Shown one piece after another: positions 41,403-49,631 of a stretch of 63,762 nt of DNA. The stretch spans positions 1 through 63,762 of the forward strand of contig SWDN01000011.1 in assembly GCA_005116775.1 (NCBI GenBank), written 5' to 3'. The notes below the pieces were generated by a model. The model made no database searches, was not told where the DNA came from, and saw only the letters and a list, made by a program, of their open reading frames with translations. Each line of letters opens with the position of its first letter. The first letter of the stretch is position 1. Made by a program: the position numbers and the translations under genes. The stretch comes from Nitrospira sp. GTDB lineage: Bacteria > Nitrospirota > Nitrospiria > Nitrospirales > Nitrospiraceae.

Positions 41403-42709
41403 GCGGACCTCAGTTGCATCGCTAATCGACTTCCCATTATCACGCTTGTCACAGCCTCACCAGCCACAATCGCGATCGCTAGCCCTTGCACCCCGACAAG
41501 CGGCACCAGCGCCGCCCCGAGCGCGGCAAGAACCAGCCACTGCGCCATAAGTCCTGCCATGGGCGTGCGGTAATCCGACAGGGCGTAACAGGAATTACGA
41601 AATACTCTGCCAAGGCTCATGAAGGGAAGCGCCCAGACGGTAATCGACAGAATGGACGCGGTGAAGAGGGCATGCTCAAGCGAAAACTTGCCGCGCATGA
41701 AAACCAGTTCCACAATCGGCTCCGCAAAGAACGATACGAGAGCCACGACCGTGAAGCTGACTCCGAGAAGAAGCATCGCTTGTTTCCTAAGCATCGCGCG
41801 TCCAGCGGTTTTATCCTCTCCAAAGGCCTTCACCATCCGGGGAAACGTCATGGTCGTGAGCGGCATGACCAGCAACGACAGTGGCACGGACACGATTGTG
41901 CCGGCATAGAAAAATCCGGCGATGGAACCAGACGGCAACCAAGAGGCAAGGCTTCGCTCAGTCAATCCGACGGCTGAGTACATCAGCTCGCCGAGCAGAA
42001 TCGTGCCTGCGGCTCCCCAGAGCACAAACCACCCTTTGGGAGCAGAGGGCGTAGAGTCCGAGGGTGTGGACGACGTCAGCCGGAGAAGCCGAAGAGCGAA
42101 CAGAAGCATAACGAGGAGGTTTCCCACAGCCACGCCCAGCGTCAGCGCGTCGATACCCAGCGGCTCGGACCAGATCGTAATGGACAGGATGGAACAGACC
42201 GAGATGATCGAACCAGCCACAAATCCAGGGGCGAAGAACCCCAGCACTGAGAGCGCCCCTCGCAGCAAGCCCGCGGTGCTGGCAAACACGATGGGAAGCG
42301 TCAAGAAATGGAGAGTCCGCACACCCAATGCCGCTTGTGTCTCGTCGAAGCGTGGGAAGATGCCCTGCACCAAAAGACCCCCGCTCGCCAACAGAAACAG
42401 CACGACACCGAGATTCACAAGTAAGAGACCGCACAGCGCAGGCTTTACCTCCCGCCTGACGGTCATCGCTCTGCCCTCCTTCGCAACACGGGCAATGAAC
42501 ACCGTCTCCAGCGCGTTACCGATCTGCGCGCCGAAGAACAGTTGAAGAGTCATCACCGCGACAAAGACATCGAGTTGCGGACTCAAGCCGAACGTGGAAG
42601 CAACAGTGAGTTCACGCGCAAAGCCGAGCACAAGCCCAACGAACGTCAACAGAGAATATCCGGACGCCTCGCGAAGAGGGCCCAAGACGTCGACAAGCGC
42701 GCGCCGCAT
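41399..42709 (-). CDS. MurJ/Wzx-type lipid-linked oligosaccharide flippase
   Basis: A 436-residue polytopic MOP-superfamily transporter with about 12-14 helices (GYSLLTFVGLVLGFARELTVASTFGLS at the N-terminus, similar to MurJ/Wzx; FFYAGTIVSVPLSLLVMPLTTMTFPRMVKAF). It would flip the lipid-linked unit across the inner membrane. ATG 42709 lies inside the truncated glycosyltransferase gene, with GGGAG only 2 nt before it, an unusually short spacing. Confidence 0.87.
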   Translation of the reverse strand: MRRALVDVLGPLREASGYSLLTFVGLVLGFARELTVASTFGLSPQLDVFVAVMTLQLFFGAQIGNALETVFIARVAKEGRAMTVRREVKPALCGLLLVNLGVVLFLLASGGLLVQGIFPRFDETQAALGVRTLHFLTLPIVFASTAGLLRGALSVLGFFAPGFVAGSIISVCSILSITIWSEPLGIDALTLGVAVGNLLVMLLFALRLLRLTSSTPSDSTPSAPKGWFVLWGAAGTILLGELMYSAVGLTERSLASWLPSGSIAGFFYAGTIVSVPLSLLVMPLTTMTFPRMVKAFGEDKTAGRAMLRKQAMLLLGVSFTVVALVSFFAEPIVELVFMRGKFSLEHALFTASILSITVWALPFMSLGRVFRNSCYALSDYRTPMAGLMAQWLVLAALGAALVPLVGVQGLAIAIVAGEAVTSVIMGSRLAMQLRSA

Positions 42710-43470
42710 TCTCCCGACAGGCGAGCCCGCAGTTCCGTCTCTTGTGGCCCACTACCGACCAACACAAGACCCCAGGCCGATTGCCCTGCCGTCTTTCTAT
42801 ATTCGGCATAGGCCTCAACCAATCGGATCAAGTTTTTTTCAGGAGCAAAACGACCGACAAACAAAAAATACCGTTCGGGAAGACCCAGGCGTTTCCGAAG
42901 CGAGCCTGCCTCTTCGCGCGCCAGCGCTGCTCCCGTGGCAAATGCTTGGTTGTCCACCACGTCATAGCCGGTCCAGATACGTTCACGAGGAAAGCCCATT
43001 CGCATGAGATACTCGGCTGTCCGTTCTCCGGCGGCAAACGCTGCATCGTAATGTCGTCGAACCCACCATCCTTTGGCCCATTCTCGGAGCGCGATCCGTC
43101 TCCGATCTCCCCATTGAGAATCTCCCATGAAGATGCTGGCCCGCCCACGTCGTCGGGCCCATCGCGCAGCCGCTCTCATCGCGGGATAGTAATAACCAGT
43201 AATCACCACAGCCTGGGGATCTTCCTCATCGAGCCAACTCGTGACACGCGCTGCCAAAGCGTCAGGCTCGATGTTCTCCACGGTCTCCCCTGGAAACGCC
43301 TCCGCATACTCGAAACCCAGGTTGGACTTGTGCACCTGCCATTCGCGCATTCTTTCTGTGGCGCCCAGAGCCATCACCTGGATGATATCTTTTCGCTTCA
43401 GAGTCTGAAGCGCTGTGAATCGAGGAATGCTATAGGGGGCAAGGACCGGTTCTATGCAACTGATCTTCAT
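42646..43470 (-). CDS. Glycosyltransferase family 4, C-terminally truncated
   Basis: Starts normally (MKISCIEPVLAPYSIPRFTAL, RASIFMGDSQWGDRRRI, YFLFVGRFAPEKNLIRLVEAYAEY) and reaches the second Rossmann domain (WGLVLVGSGPQETELRARL). It then runs into unrelated residues (SGECGARLSTSWALFARRPDILC) inside the flippase gene. About 274 residues against roughly 370 for the family; the donor-binding helix with the EX7E motif is missing. Probably a partly deleted, inactive gene, though a hybrid short protein may still be made. It is the first gene of the upstream exopolysaccharide block; the promoter and box at 43661 lie 190 bp upstream. Confidence 0.7.
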   Translation of the reverse strand: MKISCIEPVLAPYSIPRFTALQTLKRKDIIQVMALGATERMREWQVHKSNLGFEYAEAFPGETVENIEPDALAARVTSWLDEEDPQAVVITGYYYPAMRAAARWARRRGRASIFMGDSQWGDRRRIALREWAKGWWVRRHYDAAFAAGERTAEYLMRMGFPRERIWTGYDVVDNQAFATGAALAREEAGSLRKRLGLPERYFLFVGRFAPEKNLIRLVEAYAEYRKTAGQSAWGLVLVGSGPQETELRARLSGECGARLSTSWALFARRPDILC

Positions 43471-43660
43471 GCTAGCTCGAGCCCTTTTGCCTGCTCATGT
43501 GGCACGAGTTTCACTCCTGGACACGAGTAGGTATTATCGAACGCGCGGACGTACCGACAGCCTCTCCTGAACAACCGCCTGTTGAGAGTACTGCCTATAT
43601 CGAGGAGAATAGTGTACTGCTGGAGGTCCTGTGGGGGGGCCACGCGAGGCTCAAGTTTGT

Positions 43661-43676
43661 GTTAACAAATCGTTAA
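43661..43676 (-). promoter_or_regulatory. PHO-box-like repeat before the exopolysaccharide block
   Basis: GTTAACAAATCGTTAA: GTTAAC (43661) and GTTAA (43672), 11 bp apart. It is preceded by CTCAAGTTTGTGTTAAC, the same 17 nt as at 35158-35174. Oriented toward the minus-strand genes that begin at 43470. Confidence 0.6.
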
Positions 43677-43751
43677 AAGCCTAAGAAACAACGAGGCGGC
43701 GGTGAGGGCACTGGAAGCGCGGGTATCTGGCAGGCTACGGGAAAACTTCCT

Positions 43752-43785
43752 GTTCATCCCTCGACAAACTCAGGGCGAACGGGAG
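43752..43785. repeat. REP-like extragenic sequence
   Basis: On the minus strand this reads GTTCGCCCTGAGTTTGTCGAGGG, a well-known type of extragenic palindromic repeat (CCTGAGnnTGTCGAAGG) seen in many bacterial genomes. Only one copy is visible here. Confidence 0.5.
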
Positions 43786-43883
43786 AGTGCTGAAAATCAA
43801 GGACTTCTCCCCTATCATGGTGACATTGTCGAACCACGGAAAATTTTGATTCGTAGAGGAGGAGCATCTCTGCGGACGTTCTG

Positions 43884-44531
43884 TTAAGAAACCGCCCCTG
43901 CGAACGCCCTGCGGGATTTCCGCCACACGAGTCCTCCCATGAGCGCGAGTCCAATCGCATAGAATACGATGCTTGCAGAGAGCGGGACGGGCGTCTGCGC
44001 CACGACCGCCGTGCCCTGCAAGAAGAACGTGGCCGAGCGATCCCCCATCATGTCGTGCTTCCCCCTGCCGATTCCTCCATTGAACAGATGGTCCCACGTA
44101 AGACAGAACTCGGTGGTCTGAGGATTGAACAGTCCGGTCGCCAGGCCGCCGATGTTCCAGGCTCGAACTTGACTGCCGTTCGTCCACCCTAAATAGAGCG
44201 ACGAGAGATCGACCGTGATCGAAGAGCCGTCGATGCTCGCCGACGGCGCCGGCGCGCCGTTCAACCCGCTGGTGAAGAGCGAAAACGTCTTGTGCCCCCG
44301 CGTGATCGGATCCACGATGTCCGACATCGATTGATACGACCCGATCGCGATACTCCCGTCCTGCGCGAACAGACGGTCGAGAATTCGACCGTGACGGCCA
44401 TCCCAGTTGACAGCTCCCGACGTGAAGTCGAGCGACGTCACAGACAGCGCCTCTGCGCGATCGTGAAATCCCATGAGAGACAAAACCAACACCGTCATTG
44501 AGCCGATCAGCATCCAACATGTATGTTTCAT
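43884..44531 (-). CDS. VPLPA-CTERM-type sorted protein (divergent tail)
   Basis: A 215-residue exported protein: signal peptide ending near RAEAL, a beta-rich mature part (SVTSLDFTSGAVNWDG, DPITRGHKTFSLFTSG, SSITVDLSSLYLGW, AWNIGGLATGLFNPQT) and a C-terminal sorting tail: TPVPLSASIVFYAIGLALMGGLVWRKSRR, i.e. motif, helix and basic cluster. The motif is VPLSA rather than VPLPA. It is a paralogue of the 45026 protein. GGAAAGGA precedes ATG 44531. It probably becomes anchored or released by exosortase D. Confidence 0.8.
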   Translation of the reverse strand: MKHTCWMLIGSMTVLVLSLMGFHDRAEALSVTSLDFTSGAVNWDGRHGRILDRLFAQDGSIAIGSYQSMSDIVDPITRGHKTFSLFTSGLNGAPAPSASIDGSSITVDLSSLYLGWTNGSQVRAWNIGGLATGLFNPQTTEFCLTWDHLFNGGIGRGKHDMMGDRSATFFLQGTAVVAQTPVPLSASIVFYAIGLALMGGLVWRKSRRAFAGAVS

Positions 44532-44648
44532 CGCGCCGTCCTTTCCTTCAACCCACGCACGTTGTCGCAGGGTCTGTATCCGGGTGTTCCTGTTGTAACA
44601 ACACAAGGATCGCTGCTGTCCCTACCATGTCTTGATACAAGCCGTGGA

Positions 44649-44663
44649 TAACAACTGTGTAAC
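44649..44663. promoter_or_regulatory. Weak PHO-box-like repeat
   Basis: TAACAACTGTGTAAC: TAAC half-sites at 44649 and 44660, 11 bp apart, but oriented opposite to the nearest gene (43884-44531, minus). Less convincing than the others. GTTGTAACAAC, a small palindrome, lies at 44593-44603. Confidence 0.3.
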
Positions 44664-44711
44664 AAACTCGTTTGCCTTTCATTAATTTCTCCTCAAGATT
44701 TTTCTCTCATA

Positions 44712-44738
44712 GACCAAACAGACCGGATGAACAAAACA
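44712..44738. repeat. Half nonamer-array element
   Basis: Three units in nonamer phase: GACCAAACA, GACCGGATG and AACAAAACA. Matches the right arm of the complete elements; the left arm is missing. Confidence 0.5.
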
Positions 44739-44951
44739 AGCGGGCGAACTATCGAATTGGACGGAACACCCTTGCTGCTCGTGATCCTCTCAACACAGCA
44801 AGCGCGAACCGGATTGGGGATGGACGTAGCCGGAGAGACAGGACGAGAACAAGACAGGCCCACATGCCGTTTTATGAACGATGCTTCATCTCAAGCGCGC
44901 GTATCGGCACTTCAGCAGACGCTCATGAATCGTGTGGGTGGAGGGAAAGAT

Positions 44952-44992
44952 CCGTCCAGCAGGCCGCAGGGTCGCTGCGGCCTGCTGGACGG
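44952..44992 (-). terminator. Long hairpin terminator after sorted-protein gene
   Basis: A perfect 17-bp stem, CCGTCCAGCAGGCCGCA (44952-44968) with its complement at 44976-44992, and a 7-nt loop GGGTCGC. On the minus strand ATCTTTCCC follows. It lies 34 bp after the stop of the VPLPA gene at 45026 and probably ends that transcript. Confidence 0.75.
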
Positions 44993-45025
44993 TGAGGGCC
45001 GATCAGGCCATGAGACATATCTGCT

Positions 45026-45667
45026 TTACGCGGAACCGAATTTCTTCCGTAGGACTCCGGCGAGCCCAATGAGCCCACTGCCGAACAACAACGCGGCTGC
45101 AGGCAACGGCACGGCCGCTACCTGCGCCGCTCCTTGAAGACTGAACGTTCCCGATGTCAAAAACGGCACGCCCGTGAAGGCACGGGTCCACGAAATGTCG
45201 AATGCGTTCGACGTCTCGTTGAATGTCCCACTGGCAAGACCGCCGATGTTCAACGACGCCATCGCGGGGTTCGTGTTCACCCATGACCAGCCTGTGCTGG
45301 TCACGCCGGCGAAAAGCGACTGGAGGTCGACCGTCATGGTCGCCCCGGATGTCTGCCCGGTCGGAGCCGGAAGATTCAGGGCTCCCCCGCTGCTCGAAAA
45401 AATTGAAAACGTCAGATGCGAAATCGTAATGGGATCGAAGATATTCGGCGGGGGCTGAAATTGATTCATGAGGAGCTGCCCATCGGCGTTGAAATTGCCG
45501 GTGATGCTCCCCAAGATCCCAAAGTTCAAATTGATCGACCCGCCGGTGATGTCCAGCCGCGTCACCTCCGCAGCCTGGCCTGGCATCGGCAGAACACAAA
45601 GCGCCGATGCCACCAGGAGAGCCATCACACTCCCCTTGACTGTTCTGTTGAACTTAGTTGTCATCAT
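45026..45667 (-). CDS. VPLPA-CTERM sorted protein
   Basis: A 213-residue exported protein with a canonical VPLPA-CTERM tail: AAVPLPAAALLFGSGLIGLAGVLRKK. The signal peptide ends at GQAAE. The mature part has EVTRLDITGGSINLNFG, DPITISHLTFSIFSSSGG, GATMTVDLQSLFAGV and MASLNIGGLASGTFNETSNAF, aligning with the 43884 protein. The start at 45667 has GGGAG upstream. It is a predicted substrate of exosortase D. Confidence 0.9.
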   Translation of the reverse strand: MMTTKFNRTVKGSVMALLVASALCVLPMPGQAAEVTRLDITGGSINLNFGILGSITGNFNADGQLLMNQFQPPPNIFDPITISHLTFSIFSSSGGALNLPAPTGQTSGATMTVDLQSLFAGVTSTGWSWVNTNPAMASLNIGGLASGTFNETSNAFDISWTRAFTGVPFLTSGTFSLQGAAQVAAVPLPAAALLFGSGLIGLAGVLRKKFGSA

Positions 45668-45823
45668 GAAAGCACTCCCGTAGTCACCCTTCACGCGCCC
45701 TCCGAGAGGTCGCATGGTGTGAACCATGCGCCTCCGGTGAGAGCCCGCGACTATCGATCCGCGTCCGCTACTCCAAATCTTGCTTACCGACTCACGGAGC
45801 TTCCTCCGCTCGTCAAGGAACGA

Positions 45824-47107
45824 CTACTGTATCGACCCGGCATTACTGCACACGGTCGAGGCAACGGCGCCAGCGCCGTTCGGTGAAAACCAGTTATGCG
45901 GGCCTCTGTCTTCGCTCTTGAACACGAACATGTCGTCCGTCCTTCCCCAGAAATTCGGCAGCGGGTTGACGGCGATCGCTCTATTCTGAAGCGTCGTCAG
46001 CAATGCATTCGAGCCGGCTGCCGCATTGACTGGAGCCGCTTCGATGCCGGAGTTCCGTGTCACGATGACCCAATCAGACCAGTAGGTGTATTTACCGCAA
46101 CGGAGATCTCTCGTGCGATCGATCCCGGCCGGCAGGGCCGGGTTGCTCGGAAGGAACCCGTCGAGGGCGACTTGGTAGGCGCCGTTCAGAAGAGTCGGCA
46201 CCGTGTCGCTATCGATGTAGCCGATCGAGTTCGGATTGTTCTCGACACAGGATTTCACGTTCGAAGAACTGGGATTGAAGATGTTCGTCGCGGAAGCCAC
46301 GGGATTGATGCCACCGAACCAGCCCGGGCTCTGCATCACCGTTTGCATCAACGCGGCCAGCGTACCGGAGATGACGGTCCGCTGGCAGACGGTGATGGCT
46401 TTGTTTCCTGTCGTCGTGTTGTGTCCAAGGGTGGTCCAATCGCCGCCGCCGCCTTCGACATCCCCGGAGAGAATCTGCCGCACCTCCGCCTTCGAGAGGC
46501 TCAGCAAGGTGGTCCCGTTCCCCGCTCGCACATTGCCACCGACGACAATGGAGAAGGGCACTGCCACGATGGGGTTAGCCGTCAGATGGCCGGCAGCCGG
46601 CGGGCTGATCGAAGCGCCGCCTGCTGTCACATTGAACGAGGTCGGCTTCACATCGGACGCTCCATAGTGCACGACCAAGTTCACGCTGGGCGCGGGGGTC
46701 GTTGAGCTGCCGCAGATGGCTTGCAAGACGGCCCTTCCGTTGACCGTAGCAGCGGCCGGAGCCGGACAGGCGTTGATGTCGAGGTAGGCTGCCGTGGCGG
46801 TTGCCCCATTGGGCAGTTTGGTATAACCATCGGCTGAACCGGTGGCTGAATAACGGTAGACGCGCGTTCCGCCGCCCAAAGTGCACTCCCAATGGGTTCT
46901 GTTCGGTGGATTCTCATGGCTCTGATACACGACGGGAGTGGAGGTTGCGTCACATAGCGCGAGGTCGGTCGGAAGCAGTGATGCGTACTGACGGCCCGCG
47001 GAAGAGCCGGCCCCATTCAGGACGAGTTGCGCCTGAGCCAGATCGGCTGCGGCGACTGACCCTGCAATGGCCAGGCATGAAAACAGCAGTGCTTTCGTTG
47101 GTTTCAT
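45824..47107 (-). CDS. Secreted PstS-fold (PBP-like) protein of unknown ligand
   Basis: A 427-residue exported protein (signal ending LAQAQ). Mature blocks LVLNGAGSSAGRQYA, VPFSIVVGGNVRAGNGTTLLSLSKAEVRQILSGDVEGGGGDW, NSIGYIDSDTVPTLLNGAYQVALDGFLPS and TRDLRCGKYTYWSDWVIVTRN recall the PBP-like domain of phosphate-binding proteins. Several Cys residues suggest disulfides. There is no VPLPA tail and no ABC transporter nearby. AAGGAG precedes ATG 47107. It lies between sorted-protein genes; it could bind phosphate or another ligand at the surface. Confidence 0.7.
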   Translation of the reverse strand: MKPTKALLFSCLAIAGSVAAADLAQAQLVLNGAGSSAGRQYASLLPTDLALCDATSTPVVYQSHENPPNRTHWECTLGGGTRVYRYSATGSADGYTKLPNGATATAAYLDINACPAPAAATVNGRAVLQAICGSSTTPAPSVNLVVHYGASDVKPTSFNVTAGGASISPPAAGHLTANPIVAVPFSIVVGGNVRAGNGTTLLSLSKAEVRQILSGDVEGGGGDWTTLGHNTTTGNKAITVCQRTVISGTLAALMQTVMQSPGWFGGINPVASATNIFNPSSSNVKSCVENNPNSIGYIDSDTVPTLLNGAYQVALDGFLPSNPALPAGIDRTRDLRCGKYTYWSDWVIVTRNSGIEAAPVNAAAGSNALLTTLQNRAIAVNPLPNFWGRTDDMFVFKSEDRGPHNWFSPNGAGAVASTVCSNAGSIQ

Positions 47108-47169
47108 ATCGTGCTCCTTGTATTGTTCATACCGAACTTTGATTGATCGTCTTCAGTTCTGTTTTATTT

Positions 47170-47889
47170 TTAGCTCATGAGCTTCCGACGAGCGATTCCC
47201 ACGAGGCCGATCACACCAGTCGCAAAGAGTACGACAGCGGCGGGAATTGGCACAGCACTCACGGTGAACGCCCCCGTCGAAGAGTTCAAAAATGCCGTCG
47301 TGACGCCGGTCAACGTGTTTGCCGCGCCGGTCCGTTCGAGCAGGTACAGGACGTTGTTGATATCAGCAGACCCACGGCGTGTGCTTGGGATTGATGCGTT
47401 ATATGTATCTGTGCCTCCTGAATCCAGGTAGAGGCTGTACGACAGCAAGCCATCTGACTTGGAGTAGATGGTCCGGCTGGGATCGTTCGCGGTCGTGATC
47501 TGACCCCTCCAATTGGTGAGAGCTGTATTAAAGGTGGTCGGTAACACCTGGTTTTTTTGTGTCGTGGTCCATGTGCTGATGTCCACACTGTTCCCAAACC
47601 ACATCGGGGTCAGGCCGCCATTGTTTCCGAGGACCGTGTACTCAATCGGATTGACCCCCGAAACTCCGGCCGCGCTCAGAATGCCCGATACATCGATAGA
47701 GGCCCCGTTCGCCTTCAAACTCTCCCAATTGCCCAGGTTCAGATACCCCTGGTTATCGTTGCCATAGATCACGAGCACCGCGTCACCGGTGTTGAACGTC
47801 AACGCATGCGCTGCCGTCACGGACCCAGTAAGCGCCGCTGCGGTCACCGCCGCGATAGCCAACCGTTTCACTAATGATAAATACCTCAT
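47170..47889 (-). CDS. VPIPA-CTERM sorted protein
   Basis: A 239-residue exported protein with sorting tail SAVPIPAAVVLFATGVIGLVGIARRK. The signal ends AAHAL. The mature domain (FNTGDAVLVIYGNDNQGYLNLGNWESL, IEYTVLGNNGGLTPMWFGN, SADINNVLYLLERTG) is a beta-rich PEP-CTERM-type domain different from the 43884/45026 pair. GGAGGAG precedes ATG 47889. Predicted exosortase D substrate. Confidence 0.88.
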   Translation of the reverse strand: MRYLSLVKRLAIAAVTAAALTGSVTAAHALTFNTGDAVLVIYGNDNQGYLNLGNWESLKANGASIDVSGILSAAGVSGVNPIEYTVLGNNGGLTPMWFGNSVDISTWTTTQKNQVLPTTFNTALTNWRGQITTANDPSRTIYSKSDGLLSYSLYLDSGGTDTYNASIPSTRRGSADINNVLYLLERTGAANTLTGVTTAFLNSSTGAFTVSAVPIPAAVVLFATGVIGLVGIARRKLMS

Positions 47890-48231
47890 CGCTGACTCCT
47901 CCTTGTGTTAAAACCCCACTTGCTTCTCGCGAGTCGCTTTCCCGTGCTGTCGTGTCGTCGCACACCTCCTTTTTCCGTCCGCCTCAGTCGATATGGCGGA
48001 ACCCCTGATCTTACGGCTATCGATATGACAGCCCCCTGTTACAGTCTCGTCAGCGCTCAATTGAAAAACAGTAAACCTTGCGAACCGACTGGAATCGTTC
48101 ACCCACGGTGTCTATGTTCCACGGGTTCAGTTCTAACCTGTTGAGGTTACAGGAAGGTCAGGGTTGTCTTACCGGAGTGGAAATTGTGCGTTAAGAAGCA
48201 CGATCTGCGCGCCAATGGAAAATGTGGCCGG
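47890..48231. other. Intergenic region with short perfect palindrome
   Basis: A 342-bp gap between the VPIPA gene and tonB (both on the minus strand). No gene is visible. It contains a perfect inverted repeat, TAACCT-GTTG-AGGTTA (48134-48149), about 82 bp past the tonB stop, which could be a regulator site or a weak terminator. Confidence 0.45.
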
Positions 48232-48867
48232 TCAGGCCGGGGGGAAAAACTTGACAGTGACGGTTCGGTCCATGCCTTCAGGGGGAGGCCGGACTTGGGC
48301 GAGCTTGGATAAGGCTTCAAGAGCGGATTGATCGAACAGGAGACTTCCCGACGAATTGAGCAGACGGTACTGCAACACACGCCCCTGCTCATCGAGCACC
48401 AGTTCGCACATCACGGCATATTCAAGATCGTCCGGCAACGACGGCGGCTGCTGATAATTTGCCTGAATCGACGCCGTCAGAATATCCGTATAGCCAGCGA
48501 ATCGGCCCCGGCTCTTGCCGATTGCAAAAGGATTGGCATCCATTGGCGGCGGGCCGGTCGGCGCATCTGACGCCTTCGGTGGAGGCGGCGCTTCTGCCTG
48601 CGGAGGAGGAGGCGGAGGCGCTTCCTGAGGCTTCGGCTCCGGTTTCGGCGGTTCAGGCTCAGGCTCTGGCTCCGGTTCCTTCTCAGGAGGAGGGGGTGGG
48701 TCTTCTTTCCTAAACGCGTTGAGCTTGTAGACCTTGATCATGTCTTGCCCCCATTCGGTTTGCGACACCCAATAGAGGCCCGCGCCGATCCCAAGATGGA
48801 CCACTCCGACAATCAACAGCGTCGTGCCGAGCTTGCTCTTCTTTTTTTCAAAACCCTTGTAGCCCAT
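48232..48867 (-). CDS. TonB/TolA-like energy transducer
   Basis: A 211-residue protein. The N-terminal membrane anchor (KLGTTLLIVGVVHLGIGAGLYWVS) is followed by a long Pro/Glu-Lys linker (PPPPPEKEPEPEPEPEPP then PPPKASDAPTGPPP) and a C-terminal TonB/TolA-like domain (ANYQQPPSLPDDLEYAVMCELVLDEQGRVLQYRLLNSSGS, then LDFDQSALEAL-like DQSALEALSKLAQVRPPPEG). With ExbB and ExbD it would transmit proton-motive force to the outer membrane. No Shine-Dalgarno sequence is visible; a CGTGAAG repeat array runs to the ATG. It is the last gene of the TPS-Ton operon. Confidence 0.85.
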   Translation of the reverse strand: MGYKGFEKKKSKLGTTLLIVGVVHLGIGAGLYWVSQTEWGQDMIKVYKLNAFRKEDPPPPPEKEPEPEPEPEPPKPEPKPQEAPPPPPPQAEAPPPPKASDAPTGPPPMDANPFAIGKSRGRFAGYTDILTASIQANYQQPPSLPDDLEYAVMCELVLDEQGRVLQYRLLNSSGSLLFDQSALEALSKLAQVRPPPEGMDRTVTVKFFPPA

Positions 48868-49004
48868 TGTGAAACTCGTGAAATGTCAAACGTGAAGCGT
48901 GAAGTGTTGCTCAGGAGTGGAGTTTCTTTTTTCAGGTTGTCAGGAGGGTGTCTCCGAAAATTCGATACGCTTCACGCTTCACGAACGACGCCTCTCACGC
49001 TTCG
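48868..49004. repeat. CGTGAAG repeat array between exbD and tonB
   Basis: Several 7-nt units (CGTGAAG/CGTGAAA) at about 48868-48905, then inverted units (CTTCACG) at about 48963-48995, in a 137-bp intergenic space. Units occur as tandem pairs such as CGTGAAGCGTGAAG. Confidence 0.65.
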
Positions 49005-49418
49005 CTAGGGATCGATCGGTTTTGTGGCTATGGCCAAATCCTCGACGGGAATCTTTTGAAGCACATCCAGCACCGCCACAACATGTTTATACTCCACACC
49101 GGAATCTCCGCGGAGCACGAGCGGCAACTTGCCGCCCTTGGCCGCTTTCAAATCGCGAATCAGTTTTTCCAGTTCGCCGAGCTTCACCCGTTCCTCATCC
49201 ATGTAGATGTCGCCGCCCTTTTTCACCGAGATGGTCGGCGTATTGCTTTCCATGTCCGTTTCATGCGGCGTAGACTCAGGCAATTTCAGCTCAATGCCCT
49301 GCACCATCGCCGTCGTCGTGATGATAAAAATCACCAACAGCACCCAAGCCAGGTCGAGCAGCGGCGTGATATTGATATCCGACACCGCCCCATGACTCTT
49401 CTTCGAAAAGCGTCTCAT
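49005..49418 (-). CDS. ExbD/TolR-type biopolymer transport protein
   Basis: A 137-residue protein with one N-terminal membrane helix (INITPLLDLAWVLLVIFIITTTAMV) containing the conserved Asp of the proton path (TPLLDLAW), and a periplasmic domain ending with KLPLVLRGDSGVEYKHVVAVLDVLQ. It works with ExbB. It has only a weak ribosome binding site. Repeat arrays lie on both sides. Confidence 0.88.
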   Translation of the reverse strand: MRRFSKKSHGAVSDINITPLLDLAWVLLVIFIITTTAMVQGIELKLPESTPHETDMESNTPTISVKKGGDIYMDEERVKLGELEKLIRDLKAAKGGKLPLVLRGDSGVEYKHVVAVLDVLQKIPVEDLAIATKPIDP

Positions 49419-49429
49419 TCTTTCACCGT

Positions 49430-49631
49430 ATCTCGTCGTTCGTGAAGCGTGAAGCGTCGTCGTATTTCGTGTGAGTGACTAGCATATGAAACTCCATTCG
49501 CGATTCGCTCGACGTCGTTTCACGTTCCCAGACGCTTCACGTTTCACGCCGTTGATGAGTCACCTTACCTCTCACGCCTTACGCTTCACGTCCCCAAACG
49601 TTTCACGTTTCACGAGGTGCGCTTCACGTCC
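49430..49631. repeat. CGTGAAG repeat array between the four-helix-bundle gene and exbD
   Basis: A run of direct and inverted CGTGAAG units (CGTGAAGCGTGAAGCG, later CGCTTCACGTTTCACG and CGTTTCACGTTTCACG) filling about 200 bp. It ends close to the stop of the four-helix-bundle gene. Confidence 0.65.

Larger units (their letters stand above)
43471..43883. other. Intergenic region upstream of the exopolysaccharide block
   Basis: No credible gene in this 413-bp gap. It holds the box at 43661-43676 and a REP-like sequence at about 43752-43785. Confidence 0.5.
44532..45025. other. Intergenic region between sorted-protein genes
   Basis: A 494-bp gap with no credible gene. It holds a PHO-box-like repeat, a half nonamer element and a long terminator-like hairpin. 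A 136-codon plus-strand frame here is a shadow. Confidence 0.5.

Noticed and set aside
45003-45599. A 198-codon minus-strand frame
   Set aside because: It is an out-of-frame shadow of the VPLPA-CTERM gene, which has signal peptide, ribosome binding site and sorting tail.
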